A stretch of 64,000 nucleotides of DNA from the NCBI GenBank assembly GCA_020171895.1, contig JAIVAN010000004.1, forward strand, positions 372,001 through 436,000, given 5' to 3'. The position numbers were made by a program, and so were the translations under genes. The DNA is from Bacillus timonensis (lineage in GTDB: Bacteria > Bacillota > Bacilli > Bacillales > Bacillaceae_L). Below, in pieces: positions 51,043 through 59,713 of the stretch (position 1 is its first letter; the number at the start of each line of letters is the position of its first letter). The notes under the pieces were generated by a model that saw only the letters and a list, made by a program, of their open reading frames with translations, ran no database searches and was not told the DNA's origin.

Positions 51043-51288
51043 ATGGGGTATATCATGCCAGTAAATCATGAACAATATACTCAATATTCAAATCGATTGA
51101 CTCCTTATAAATTTGATGATCTACCTGTTGAAAAAATTAAAAGACTCGACATACAGTCACGTCTGAACGGACAAAATTTGTTCTATGATGGTGTCATTCA
51201 ATCTAAAAAACAAAATAAAGTCCATCGTCACCTTCAAATTGAACAAAAGCTAACAGGAAAAGGTCGACATTTTGACGAATGGATATAG
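51043..51288 (+). CDS. Small conserved-type protein of unknown function
   Basis: Protein of 81 residues (MGYIMPVNHEQYTQYSNRLT, then KIKRLDIQSRLNGQNLFYDGVIQSKKQNKVHRHLQIEQKLTGKGRHFDEWI). The frame extends upstream to 50881, but the only strong ribosome site (AGGAGGGGAGCAG) serves the ATG at 51043. It sits between yjcD and the MBL hydrolase, 28 bp from the latter. Tyr/Gln-rich start, basic middle; no domain recognised. Confidence 0.65.
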   Translation: MGYIMPVNHEQYTQYSNRLTPYKFDDLPVEKIKRLDIQSRLNGQNLFYDGVIQSKKQNKVHRHLQIEQKLTGKGRHFDEWI

Positions 51289-51315
51289 AAGAAAACAAAA
51301 CGACGAGGTAAACAG

Positions 51316-52212
51316 ATGAAGCTTACTCAAATAACTGATACGTGCTATTATTTTCAAAGTGCCGTTAATGTCGGCTATGTCCATAACGGAGAAAAAGGTC
51401 TCCTGATTGATGCAGGTCTTGATGCAAGTACGATGAAAAAAATATTAAAACAGCTTGATGAAAAAAGTTTGCCATTAACCCATTTGTTTATTACACATGC
51501 GCACGCAGACCATTTTGGTGGGGCAGCTTATCTTCAAGAAAAAAAGAGTGTTTATACGATGGCACCTGTTTTAGAGGAGGCTGTTTTACGCAACCCGGTT
51601 TTGGAGCCTATTTATTTGTTTCAAGGCAATACGCCGCTAAAAGAACTTCGAAATAAGTTTTTAGAAGGTCCAGCAATGAAAGTCGATGAAGTTGTAACAG
51701 AAGGGAAGTATGAGAGAGACGGTTTTCATTTTTCTTGCCTAGCTTTCCCAGGACATTCAGAAAATCAACATGGCCTACTCATTCACGATGTTTTATTTTG
51801 TGGTGATGCCTATTTTGGGATGGAGCAGCTTGAGAAGCATAAAATTCCGTTTATCGTTGATGCTGAAAATACCCTTTTATCGTTAGAAAAATTAGTTGAA
51901 ATAAAGTGTTTAGGTGCGGTGCCTGGTCACGGTCACTATGAACAGGATTTTCAGCAAACTGTACAAGCTAACATTGCTTTTCACATGAAAATAGTAAAAA
52001 GCATGAATTCTCTATTGGATGAGCGCAAAATCTCACATGAACAACTAGTCACTGAGATGTGCAATCGCTGGGAAGTAAAATTAGCAAATATGGGATCATG
52101 GTTGTTGTATCGGACAGGGGTAACTGCTTATTTAACGATGTTAATCAAACAAAATAAAGCACAGTTTGTGATGGAAAATAATATTCCGATGATAAAAAAA
52201 GGAGAAGGCTAA
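51316..52212 (+). CDS. MBL-fold metallohydrolase
   Basis: Protein of 298 residues with the metallo-beta-lactamase fold metal motif THAHADHFGG (HxHxDH), a further histidine in FPGHSENQHGLLI, the metal-bridging aspartate in LFCGDAYFG, and GAVPGHGH. The first part (about 1-200) is the hydrolase core and the last 80 residues are helical, as in glyoxalase II-like or phosphodiesterase-like members. Substrate unknown. Its stop overlaps that of the convergent DUF421 gene by four bases. Confidence 0.88.
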   Translation: MKLTQITDTCYYFQSAVNVGYVHNGEKGLLIDAGLDASTMKKILKQLDEKSLPLTHLFITHAHADHFGGAAYLQEKKSVYTMAPVLEEAVLRNPVLEPIYLFQGNTPLKELRNKFLEGPAMKVDEVVTEGKYERDGFHFSCLAFPGHSENQHGLLIHDVLFCGDAYFGMEQLEKHKIPFIVDAENTLLSLEKLVEIKCLGAVPGHGHYEQDFQQTVQANIAFHMKIVKSMNSLLDERKISHEQLVTEMCNRWEVKLANMGSWLLYRTGVTAYLTMLIKQNKAQFVMENNIPMIKKGEG

Positions 52213-52883
52213 AACGTTTGCACGTAAAGGCCTTCTCCGTCTCGCCACTCAGCATACATAATATCTCGGTAGCTCGTAGCTCCATGTGTCCGTATTTCAT
52301 TCTTCAGCCAGCCCTCCTCAAACGGGCCTTCATCTAAATTATCCCAAAGAACCTCTCCATCAATAATCAATGTAATAGGAAGTGACACACGTTGGTCTAC
52401 GAGTTTTAAATCACCTCTAGTTGCCGTTTCAAAGAGGGATTTGCGCAGTACACTAACAGTCCCATCGGTTTCCAAAATAGCAAACTCTACCTCACGTAAT
52501 GAAAAGACATCTTTCATTCGTAACAAATGCTGAAGTTGATTAATATCTAAATTACACTTCGTCATTTGTTCTTTATCAATTTTACCCTTCCGTATAATAA
52601 TCGAAGGCTGGCCCTCAAGGAAATTACGACTGCCTTTCATTTTTTGCGTAATGATTTCAATGATATAAATCAATGCTCCCCACAAAGTAACCGCAAATAT
52701 AATTTTCCCTATTCCTGTTTCTTCATCATATACGGCATTTCCTACTAATTCGCCCAACACGAGTGCTGAGATAAAGTCAAACGCTGTAATTTGGGTGATT
52801 TGTGTTTTCCCCAAGACCTTTGTCATTAAAAAAAGCGCAAAAAAGCCTATAAATAAATCAGTCCCAATATGAAAATAATCCAT
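52209..52883 (-). CDS. DUF421 (YetF/YrbG-like) membrane protein
   Basis: Protein of 224 residues. Three N-terminal membrane segments (FIGFFALFLMTKVLGKTQITQITAFDFISALVLGELVGNAVYD, FAVTLWGALIYIIEII) precede the cytosolic DUF421 domain (FLEGQPSIIIRKGKIDKEQMTKCNLDINQLQHLLRMKDVFSLREVEFAILETDGTVSVLRK). Unlike the paralogue at 46004 it has no DUF1657 tail. Single gene, convergent with the MBL hydrolase. Function unknown. Confidence 0.88.
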   Translation of the reverse strand: MDYFHIGTDLFIGFFALFLMTKVLGKTQITQITAFDFISALVLGELVGNAVYDEETGIGKIIFAVTLWGALIYIIEIITQKMKGSRNFLEGQPSIIIRKGKIDKEQMTKCNLDINQLQHLLRMKDVFSLREVEFAILETDGTVSVLRKSLFETATRGDLKLVDQRVSLPITLIIDGEVLWDNLDEGPFEEGWLKNEIRTHGATSYRDIMYAEWRDGEGLYVQTF

Positions 52884-52955
52884 TTCAAATCACCTATCCA
52901 CTGTTTTCGTCTTTATAGTGTCTACTTCAATAAGTGATTTTATGATAAATAAAAA

Positions 52956-52983
52956 AAGAAAAGGCAGGAAGTTGCCTTTTCTT
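52956..52983 (-). terminator. Terminator of the yjcG-yjcF operon
   Basis: AAGAAAAGGCA (52956-52966) / TGCCTTTTCTT (52973-52983); on the minus strand the stem runs into TTTTT. Confidence 0.82.
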
Positions 52984-52984
52984 G

Positions 52985-53407
52985 TTAGATCGTTTTAACC
53001 ATTGTCACATGAGGAATTCCTGCATCCATGAAGATATCGGAAACCGTTTCGTATCCAATGCGAGCATAGAAATCTTCAGCATGTGTTTGTGCGTTTAATT
53101 TTAATTTGTGAATGTCCTTGCTAGCAGCATAATCTTCAATTGCGTTCATGATTAGTTTGCCGGCACCTGATTTTCGATTCGTCGATAACACGCAAATTCG
53201 TTCAACTTTTCCAATACCTTCTAGTACGCGAAAGCGGCCGGCACCGATTGGTTGAACACCGTCATAGAGGACAAAATGTGTCGCTTCATCCTCGTATTGA
53301 TCGATTTCTTCTTCTTCAGGTACTTGCTGCTCATCTACAAAAACCGTTCGGCGAATGGATAAAGCGTCATTCATTTCTTGTTCAGTTGAGACAATTTTTA
53401 CTTCCAT
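52985..53407 (-). CDS. yjcF: GNAT-family N-acetyltransferase YjcF
   Basis: Protein of 140 residues: SIRRTVFVDEQQVPEEEEIDQYEDEATHFVLYDGVQPIGAGRFR, VERICVLSTNRKSGAGKLIMNAIEDYA (acetyl-CoA loop), LKLNAQTHAEDFYARIGYETVSDIFMDAGIPHVTMVK. This is the YjcF subgroup of GNAT acetyltransferases. Two bases separate it from yjcG upstream, so they are one operon. Acceptor substrate unknown. Confidence 0.92.
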   Translation of the reverse strand: MEVKIVSTEQEMNDALSIRRTVFVDEQQVPEEEEIDQYEDEATHFVLYDGVQPIGAGRFRVLEGIGKVERICVLSTNRKSGAGKLIMNAIEDYAASKDIHKLKLNAQTHAEDFYARIGYETVSDIFMDAGIPHVTMVKTI

Positions 53408-53409
53408 GA

Positions 53410-53928
53410 TTATGCGTTCCCTTTTCCTAAGCGGAATGTTTCATAAACCGTCCATGAACCATTATCTAATTGATAGAGTAGGTGGAAACGATCGATTGTT
53501 TCTTCATGCGAAATGTCTAGCATTTTTAATTGATTTAACACGTCGGAATGCTCATCATCTGAAAGCTTTTGTCCGATTGTAATATGTGGAACAAATGCAT
53601 ATTCAGGTTGGTCAGTGAAAATTCCGTCATGCATTTTTGTGTGTAGGCTCACCAATTCATCTGTTGGTTCCGCTTTTAAATAAATGACATTGTTTACCGG
53701 TGAGAAGGAACTCACTTTTGAAATGTTTAATGAAAATGGCTTCACACCGTCTGCGATTGCTTGAAGTTGGTCAGCGATATCTTTAATTTGATCATCTGTT
53801 GCTTCAAATGCATTTTTTAACGTTAAATGTGGTGGAATTAATGCGTAATGCGGATCGTAACGCATTCGATAAGAATTTGCAAGATCTTGTAGTTTCTTTG
53901 ATGGAAAAAGTGCAATACCGTATTTCAT
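53410..53928 (-). CDS. yjcG: 2'-5' RNA ligase/phosphoesterase-family protein YjcG
   Basis: Protein of 172 residues with the two H-x-T/S-x motifs of the 2H phosphoesterase family: HLTLKNAF and [15 protein letters not shown]. It matches B. subtilis YjcG closely in layout ([37 protein letters not shown]). The start at 53928 has AAGGAGGG upstream and fits the family; the frame extends to 53970 without support. Biological substrate unknown. Confidence 0.92.
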   Translation of the reverse strand: MKYGIALFPSKKLQDLANSYRMRYDPHYALIPPHLTLKNAFEATDDQIKDIADQLQAIADGVKPFSLNISKVSSFSPVNNVIYLKAEPTDELVSLHTKMHDGIFTDQPEYAFVPHITIGQKLSDDEHSDVLNQLKMLDISHEETIDRFHLLYQLDNGSWTVYETFRLGKGNA

Positions 53929-54029
53929 TAAAAGTCCCTCCTTAATGTATGTGCAATAAATATCGTTCAAAACGAATCTATCTTGTCTTCTATTATAGCA
54001 AATTTTCTAAAAATATTATATGAAAACAC

Positions 54030-54758
54030 TTAAAACTTCATCATCATTTGTAGTGCTCGTATTAAGTCCGGTTGCCAATATGTCCACGTATGGTTTCCCT
54101 CAAATTCATCGTAAAAATAGGAGAATTTCTTTTGCTTAAATATCTCAGAGATACGACGATTTGGTGTCACAAAGTCCTTCGTTTTTCCATGGGTTGTTTC
54201 CACTGCTGTTTCTTCCGTACCAATGACATGATAAAGAGAGAGCAAATGAGGCTCCTTAAATTCCTCTACTTGTTGGACCACATAATCATTTATATAAGGA
54301 GACTGCAACATCACTTTCCCAAACGTATGTGGGTAAGAGAGCGCTGCCATTAGAGAAACAGTTGCACCTAATGAATCACCGATTAACGCACGGCCTAATC
54401 CCATCTGATAGGTCGGAAATTCCTCATCTAAAAATGGAACAAGCTCCTCGCCTAAAAAGCGAATGTACGCTTCATTTTTCTCACCACGTGTATGATATTT
54501 TTCCCTGCGGTCGTTTACATCCTTATAAGGAATTCCAACAATAATCGTATTATCGATTTCTTTATTATGTAATAACTCATCGGCTACTCTAGCAATTCTT
54601 CCTAATTGAAAATAATCACGACCATCTTGAGCAATGAGAATTGAATATTTATATAACGGGGAGAAGGTAGCTGGTAAATACACAAGTAGCTCGACAGCTT
54701 CTCCAAGCGCTTTACTCTGAATTGTTAATTCTTTAATACTCCCTTTCGCCATTTCCAT
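54030..54758 (-). CDS. yjcH: Alpha/beta-hydrolase esterase YjcH
   Basis: Protein of 242 residues of the esterase D/enterochelin-esterase-like family: VELLVYLPATFSPLYKYSILIAQDGRDYFQLGRI, ELVPFLDEEFPTYQMGLGRALIGDSLGATVSLMAALSYPHTF (nucleophile elbow GDSLGA), and a C-terminal FEGNHTWTYWQPDL histidine. It follows yjcG/yjcF in B. subtilis order. GGAGGG site upstream of the ATG. Substrate unknown. Confidence 0.9.
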   Translation of the reverse strand: MEMAKGSIKELTIQSKALGEAVELLVYLPATFSPLYKYSILIAQDGRDYFQLGRIARVADELLHNKEIDNTIIVGIPYKDVNDRREKYHTRGEKNEAYIRFLGEELVPFLDEEFPTYQMGLGRALIGDSLGATVSLMAALSYPHTFGKVMLQSPYINDYVVQQVEEFKEPHLLSLYHVIGTEETAVETTHGKTKDFVTPNRRISEIFKQKKFSYFYDEFEGNHTWTYWQPDLIRALQMMMKF

Positions 54759-54860
54759 GATGAACCCTCCAATAATTGTAGCATTTACATAAACTTAACT
54801 TTTCCTTCTCGATTATTATAACTTATTTTTTAAAAAGAAGTATTTTTAGATGTTTATTTA

Positions 54861-54919
54861 TTGACTTTCCATACAATCCATTTATAATATAATTTATTAA
54901 TCCGATAAAACTTATCAGA
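54861..54919 (+). promoter_or_regulatory. Sigma-A promoter with possible operator for the ABC transporter operon
   Basis: TTGACT (54861-54866), 16-bp spacer, TATAAT (54883-54888). Just downstream lies the imperfect inverted repeat CCGATAAAACTTATCAG (about 54902-54918), well placed to be a repressor site. The regulator cannot be named. Confidence 0.6.
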
Positions 54920-54946
54920 TTTATATGGAAAGTAGGTGTGTAAGAT

Positions 54947-55732
54947 ATGTTTTTAACAATTTCAAATGTATCAAAACAATATAGCAATCAAAATACAGTG
55001 AACCAAGTTCTTTCAGATATTAATATTACGGTAAATGAAGGCGAGTTCGTTTCCTTGTTAGGGCCTTCAGGTTGTGGGAAATCGACGTTACTCTCAATGG
55101 TAGCAGGGTTAACAAAGCCTTCAAGTGGTGAAATCATGCTTCAAGGAAATCCGATCACAAAACCCGGAAAAGACCGTGGAATGGTTTTCCAACAAGCAGC
55201 GCTATTTCCTTGGTTAACAGTAGAAGAAAATGTAATGTTTCCTTTGAAAAAAGAAATGGATAAAAAGCAGGCAAAAGATCGTGCGCATCACTTTTTATCA
55301 ATGGTACAGTTAAGTAATTTTACAAACCATTCGCCGCATGAATTATCAGGTGGTATGCAACAACGTGTAGCCATTGCTAGAGCACTTGCGATGGATCCTA
55401 CGGTGTTATTAATGGATGAACCATTTGGAGCGCTTGATGAACAAACTCGTTCAAGGCTTCATGTAGAATTAGAAAAAATTTGGTTAGATACGAAGAAAAC
55501 GATTTTATTTGTCACACATAGTATTCAAGAATCAATTAAATTATCAGATCGAATTCTTGTGATGGGAACAAGACCTGGTGTCATTTTAGAAGATATAAAA
55601 ATTGATCTTCCTCGTCCGAGAACACATTCGAAGGAAGAAGTTGTCGCACTAGAAACGAAGATTTTAAAGTTACTAGAAAGCGAGATTGAGAAAGTTGCAA
55701 GAGAGGAATTAGCATATGCGTCTAGCCGTTAA
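54947..55732 (+). CDS. NitT/TauT-type ABC transporter ATP-binding protein
   Basis: Protein of 261 residues with Walker A GPSGCGKST, Q-loop FQQAALFPWL, signature LSGGMQQRVAIARALA, Walker B VLLMDEPFGALDEQT and the switch histidine in FVTHSIQES. This is the SsuB/TauB/NrtD subfamily that energises uptake of sulfonates, nitrate or related small anions. First of three genes; it overlaps the permease gene by 17 bp. The substrate is not deducible from the ATPase. Confidence 0.93.
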   Translation: MFLTISNVSKQYSNQNTVNQVLSDINITVNEGEFVSLLGPSGCGKSTLLSMVAGLTKPSSGEIMLQGNPITKPGKDRGMVFQQAALFPWLTVEENVMFPLKKEMDKKQAKDRAHHFLSMVQLSNFTNHSPHELSGGMQQRVAIARALAMDPTVLLMDEPFGALDEQTRSRLHVELEKIWLDTKKTILFVTHSIQESIKLSDRILVMGTRPGVILEDIKIDLPRPRTHSKEEVVALETKILKLLESEIEKVAREELAYASSR

Positions 55733-56474
55733 ACGAATCGTATTTTTTGCTGGTTTATTGCTGATATGGCAAGTGGCAGTAAAGGCCACTGGTGTTTCAG
55801 AAGCACTTATGCCAGCACCAACAGATGTATTTAAAGAATTAATTACAGGATTTGCAAATCAAACATTGGTTCATGACTTAGTCGCAAGCTTTCGAAGGCT
55901 TTCAATTGGTCTAGTGCTTGGTGTGTTGATTGGATCTGCGCTTGGTATTTTACTTGCCAAATCGAAAACAGCTGATGAAACACTTGGAACACTTGTATTA
56001 GCTCTTCAAAGTGTACCAAGTATTGTTTGGCTCCCAATCGCGATTATGTGGTTTGGTTTAAATGAAATTTCCGTTATTTTCATTATTGTTTTAGGGGCAA
56101 CATTTGTAATGACAATTAACATGCGTGTAGGAATAAAAAATGTGTCCCCTATATATATCAAAGCAGCAGAAACGATGGGCTCTCGTGGAATTGATATGTT
56201 TGTGAGAGTGATTTTCCCAGCTTCGATTCCTTACGCGGTAACAGGATTGAAATTAGCATGGGCATTTGGCTGGCGTGCACTTATGGCTGGTGAGTTATTA
56301 AGTATGGGGCCAGGTTTAGGATATACACTTCGATACGCGTCTGACTTTGGTAATATGTCACTTGTCATTGGCGTTATGATTATCATTGGTACGATTGGGT
56401 CAGTAGTAGATATTTTATTATTCCAGCGAATTGAACGAAATGTATTCCGTCGCTGGGGATTAGAGAGAGAATAA
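55716..56474 (+). CDS. NitT/TauT-type ABC transporter permease
   Basis: Membrane protein of 252 residues with about six helices and the cytoplasmic EAA-type loop (YIKAAETMGSRGIDMFVRVIFPASIPYAVTGLKLAWAFGWRALMAGELL) typical of SsuC/TauC permeases (BPD_transp_1 family). The start lies inside the ATPase gene, implying translational coupling. Confidence 0.92.
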   Translation: MRLAVKRIVFFAGLLLIWQVAVKATGVSEALMPAPTDVFKELITGFANQTLVHDLVASFRRLSIGLVLGVLIGSALGILLAKSKTADETLGTLVLALQSVPSIVWLPIAIMWFGLNEISVIFIIVLGATFVMTINMRVGIKNVSPIYIKAAETMGSRGIDMFVRVIFPASIPYAVTGLKLAWAFGWRALMAGELLSMGPGLGYTLRYASDFGNMSLVIGVMIIIGTIGSVVDILLFQRIERNVFRRWGLERE

Positions 56475-56485
56475 AAGGAGGAATT

Positions 56486-57493
56486 ATGATGAAAAAAATA
56501 GGTTTATTGACATCGATTATGTTTTTAGTATTTGGATTAGTTTTAGCAGCATGTGGTACAAGTGAGGGGACAAATGGCGATGGAAAGAAAAAAGTAGTCA
56601 TCGGTTATTTCCCTAATATTGATCATACTCCAGCAATGGTTGCAAAAGAGAAAGGCTTCTTCCAAGAACAATTAGGTGAAGATGTCGTAATTGAATACAA
56701 AACGTTCCCTGATGGTGGCGCGTTTATGACGGCGTTAAAAACGGGAGAAATTCACGCTGGTTTAGTAGGACCAGGACCTGTTATGAACAACTTCACTAAC
56801 GGTGCTGACGTGGTTATTTTAGCAGGAGCTTCTTCAGGTGGAACGAGTATTGTTGCAAGTAAAGAAAGTGGTATTGAAACAATTGAAGATTTAGATGGGA
56901 AAACATTTATAACACCTGGCGTAGGTTGTACGCATGATGTGCAAATGGAAACATTCTTACAGGACTTTGGTTTAACATCAGCACGTATTGGTGGGACACT
57001 TAAGCATGTAACTGGTAATCCAGCACAATACGCAGCAATGTTCACGAGTGGTAAAGTTGATTTTGCAGCAGTACCAGAACCATGGGCTTCACAGCTTGTA
57101 AAAGAAGCGGGTGCGAAAATCATCGTTGATAGCACAGAAATTTCATTCGGTACAACATTACCTAACACGATTCTTGTAACAAACGGTAAGTTTGTAAAAG
57201 AAGACAAAGAAACGATTCAAAAAATCGTCAATGCACACAAACAAGCAGTAGCATTTATTAATGACAATCCAGAAGAAGCGCGTCAAATCATGATGGATAG
57301 CATTAAAGAAATTACAAAGCAAGAACTTGATAAAGAAGTAGCTGAAATGGCTTGGGCAAAAATCAACTACACAACAGAAGTAAATGAAGAAGTCATCCAA
57401 GAATTTGCAAATTCTTCTTACGAGTTAAAATTCTTAAAAGAAAAGCCTGAATTTGGAGATTTAATTGATACTTCATTTTTAACAAATAACTAA
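56486..57493 (+). CDS. NitT/TauT-type ABC transporter substrate-binding lipoprotein
   Basis: Protein of 335 residues with a lipoprotein signal peptide (about 1-22, lipobox LVLAAC) and a periplasmic-binding fold of the SsuA/TauA/NrtA group: VVIGYFPNIDHTPAMVAKEKGFFQEQ, LKTGEIHAGLVGPGPVMNNF, GKTFITPGVGCTHDVQMETFLQDFGL, VDFAAVPEPWASQLV. In B. subtilis ssu the binding-protein gene is second, whereas here it is last. AAAGGAGG site. The likely ligand is an aliphatic sulfonate or similar compound; not proven. Confidence 0.9.
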   Translation: MMKKIGLLTSIMFLVFGLVLAACGTSEGTNGDGKKKVVIGYFPNIDHTPAMVAKEKGFFQEQLGEDVVIEYKTFPDGGAFMTALKTGEIHAGLVGPGPVMNNFTNGADVVILAGASSGGTSIVASKESGIETIEDLDGKTFITPGVGCTHDVQMETFLQDFGLTSARIGGTLKHVTGNPAQYAAMFTSGKVDFAAVPEPWASQLVKEAGAKIIVDSTEISFGTTLPNTILVTNGKFVKEDKETIQKIVNAHKQAVAFINDNPEEARQIMMDSIKEITKQELDKEVAEMAWAKINYTTEVNEEVIQEFANSSYELKFLKEKPEFGDLIDTSFLTNN

Positions 57494-57501
57494 TTTGACC
57501 G

Positions 57502-57530
57502 GTGTCGAGATTATTCTCGGCACTTTTTTT
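57502..57530 (+). terminator. Terminator of the ABC transporter operon
   Basis: GTGTCGAGA (57502-57510) / TCTCGGCAC (57515-57523), loop TTAT, followed by seven T. Confidence 0.9.
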
Positions 57531-57549
57531 ACAGAAAGTCGGTGAGTGA

Positions 57550-58134
57550 ATGATGAAAAAAGTTGGCTTCATTATGATAGGAATGCTTTTATTGTTGACC
57601 GCTTGTAAGAATCATGAGGAAGACATGTATAAAGAATTTCCAATGAGCTTAGAAGTAGGGGAGTTTCAAGGGGTTAATCAGGACGGAGAAACGGTGACAG
57701 ATACGAATGTAAAAGGGGACGTGTGGCTTGCAACGTTCATTTTTACTAGCTGTGATACGGTATGTTTGCCGATGACGGCTACGATGGCAAAGCTACAACA
57801 GAGGCTGAAGGCGGAAAACCTGGAAGTAAAGCTTGTTTCGTTTAGCATTGATCCCGATCATGATCAACCAGATGTGTTAAAGGAGTATGCCGAGCGATTT
57901 GAAGCTGATTTTTCAAACTGGGACTTTTTAACTGGATATAGCCAGGAAGACATTGAAAGCTTTGTGAATGTATCCTTTTTATCACCTGCTGCAAAGATTG
58001 AGGGGTCGAATCAATTCATGCATAGTACGGCCATTTATTTAGTTGGGGCAAACGGAGTTGTTCTTAAATCGTATGAGGGTGTTGGAGATACACCGTTTGA
58101 TGAAATCGTAAAAGACACGAAAAAATTGAAATAA
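57550..58134 (+). CDS. Sco1/SenC-family lipoprotein
   Basis: Protein of 194 residues with a lipoprotein signal (lipobox LLLTAC, about residue 18) and the Sco thioredoxin fold: FIFTSCDTVCLPMTATM contains the CxxxC pair and QFMHSTAIYLVG the distal histidine. It resembles B. subtilis YpmQ, which helps assemble the CuA centre of cytochrome c oxidase. It is distinct from the membrane-anchored Sco protein at 23949, so vegetative and spore copper pathways may be separate. Confidence 0.88.
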   Translation: MMKKVGFIMIGMLLLLTACKNHEEDMYKEFPMSLEVGEFQGVNQDGETVTDTNVKGDVWLATFIFTSCDTVCLPMTATMAKLQQRLKAENLEVKLVSFSIDPDHDQPDVLKEYAERFEADFSNWDFLTGYSQEDIESFVNVSFLSPAAKIEGSNQFMHSTAIYLVGANGVVLKSYEGVGDTPFDEIVKDTKKLK

Positions 58135-58377
58135 AGAGGTTGGGACAAAAGTAGTTTACCTAAATAGAAACTAAAACAATGATTGTAGGTGTAGTGAATC
58201 CGCTCCTGAAATATACTTCGCTTTCCGTGGGAAGCTGGCAAGCCTCCTCGTGCTACTGCACTGCGGGGTCTAGCCGTTGCTTTTCATCCCGCAGGAGTCT
58301 ACGTATATTTCATCCGCTAAGCGATTATTTTGTTCAGAGTTTTAGTTAAATACTTAAGTTATGTGCCAGCCTCTTTA
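58135..58377 (-). repeat. Second dispersed-type element with long terminal inverted repeats
   Basis: AGAGGTTGGGACA (58136-58148) and TGTGCCAGCCTCT (near 58361-58373) are inverted repeats enclosing GC-rich arms (CGCTTTCCGTGGG, GCCTCCTCG, CTGCGGGGTC, CCCGCAGGAGTC). The GC-rich arms are related to the main repeat family, but the ends differ. Flanked by the Sco gene stop and the stop of the next, convergent gene; it may also serve as terminator for both. Confidence 0.7.
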
Positions 58378-58713
58378 TTTTGGGAGAACAGTAGAAATAA
58401 ATTTAGTAAACACTTTATCGATTAATGCTTCGCCTGTTTCTGTTTTTGCATGAAATTCAAAATTGAACGTAACTTCTTCTTCATCTAATAGAAGTTTGAC
58501 ATGGCGGTCTTCGCCGATTAGCCACCTTGTTTCGTCTTCGTTCAAGCTTTCATATATTACATCAATTTCTAAGAATGCGCCAATTTCGTGAACAAATTCA
58601 TCGAATATCAGTCCCTCTGCGTCATTCTCAGCTTGTTCAATAATTTTTTTCGCATAGTCACTATCTTCAAAGAACGCTTTTTTAACTTGTAGTGTTTTCA
58701 TCAGAAACGACAT
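58375..58713 (-). CDS. Hypothetical acidic protein
   Basis: Protein of 112 residues: VKKAFFEDSDYAKKIIEQAENDAEGLIFDEFVHEIGAFLEIDVIYESLNEDETRWLIGEDRHVKLLLDEEEVTFNFEFHAKTETGEALIDKVFTKFISTVLPK. Soluble, acidic, mixed alpha/beta; no family recognised. The start is ambiguous between the ATG at 58713 (AAGGGGGT almost adjacent) and the ATG at 58701 (12 bases away). Confidence 0.65.
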   Translation of the reverse strand: MSFLMKTLQVKKAFFEDSDYAKKIIEQAENDAEGLIFDEFVHEIGAFLEIDVIYESLNEDETRWLIGEDRHVKLLLDEEEVTFNFEFHAKTETGEALIDKVFTKFISTVLPK

Positions 58714-58821
58714 ACCCCCTTACTCATTAGAATTTGAAAAAATAGGACGATTTATGCAAAAGAAGGAAAAAGATTGGAGAGGGAGAATAGGTATAAGAGA
58801 TGATGATTTGGAGGATTACAG

Positions 58822-59580
58822 ATGGAAGCAACAGATGAAATTTTAGCAGTATGGCGAAAGTTTGATGGATTTCCAATGGAGACGTTAACAAAAGCTTGGT
58901 ATCTTCAAAAACATACAGAGAAAAAGCAACGTGATGTGTCCTTGATGAAGAAGCATTACAAGCAGTACGGAATCACTGGTAACTGCTTTGACCTCGCACT
59001 ATGGTTATTGAATGAATTTAAGATAGCTGGAATTGAAGCATATGGGATCGGTCACGGTTTGTTTACACCGAGTGCTCATGTGGCAGTCATTGCTCTTGGT
59101 GAGAACGGCGAAAAATACCTTTGTGATTTAGGTGACCAATGGTTACAGCCTATTCTTGTGACGAAAGATCATGAAAGGTTTACGGGTGAAAGATGTGATG
59201 GCTTTTTTCCAGCTGCCTCAGTTGAGGTGGAGCCACTAGGTGACAAGGTCATCGTACGTTATCACCGTCCGAATGGGAAAACAAGTTCACAGCAATTTTT
59301 GCTTCATCCAATTGAAGAGACAGTGTTACAGGAGGCAGCTGAATTTTCACAGAACACGTTGAAGAAAAAGCCACTTCTAGAATGTCGTATTCCTATTGAA
59401 GGGGAAACGGCGCATTGGGAATTTTACGATTGGGAAAGCTTTTTGAGTACGACGACAGGAAAGGAATATGACGCTCCGTTAGCTTCATTAGAAGAGTGGG
59501 TGGAGCGTATTCATGAGAAAACGGGGTATGATAAGGGGTTTTTGGAAGAGGCGTTGACTCTATATAAAAAGATAGGCTAA
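58822..59580 (+). CDS. Arylamine N-acetyltransferase-like/transglutaminase-fold protein
   Basis: Protein of 252 residues. A Cys-His-Asp triad is visible in order: GNCFDLALWLL (Cys about 56), TPSAHVAVIAL (His) and YLCDLGDQWLQP (Asp), the arrangement of arylamine N-acetyltransferases and transglutaminase-like enzymes. The C-terminal 100 residues are variable. Substrate unknown. The ATG follows GGAGG. A bidirectional terminator lies between it and the convergent symporter gene. Confidence 0.75.
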   Translation: MEATDEILAVWRKFDGFPMETLTKAWYLQKHTEKKQRDVSLMKKHYKQYGITGNCFDLALWLLNEFKIAGIEAYGIGHGLFTPSAHVAVIALGENGEKYLCDLGDQWLQPILVTKDHERFTGERCDGFFPAASVEVEPLGDKVIVRYHRPNGKTSSQQFLLHPIEETVLQEAAEFSQNTLKKKPLLECRIPIEGETAHWEFYDWESFLSTTTGKEYDAPLASLEEWVERIHEKTGYDKGFLEEALTLYKKIG

Positions 59581-59674
59581 GATTTTTGCACAATGAAAGC
59601 ACATTTAGAATATACTGGGATAAGTGGGGAGGAACATCGAAAGCGTTTCTCCTTGTTTATCAGTACTTAACAAA

Positions 59675-59704
59675 AAAGGAACGGACTCAGTTGTCCGTTC
59701 CTTT
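59675..59704. terminator. Bidirectional terminator
   Basis: Perfect 12-bp stem AAAGGAACGGAC / GTCCGTTCCTTT, loop TCAGTT, with A and T runs on both sides, between convergent genes. Confidence 0.88.
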
Positions 59705-59713
59705 TGCCATGTA

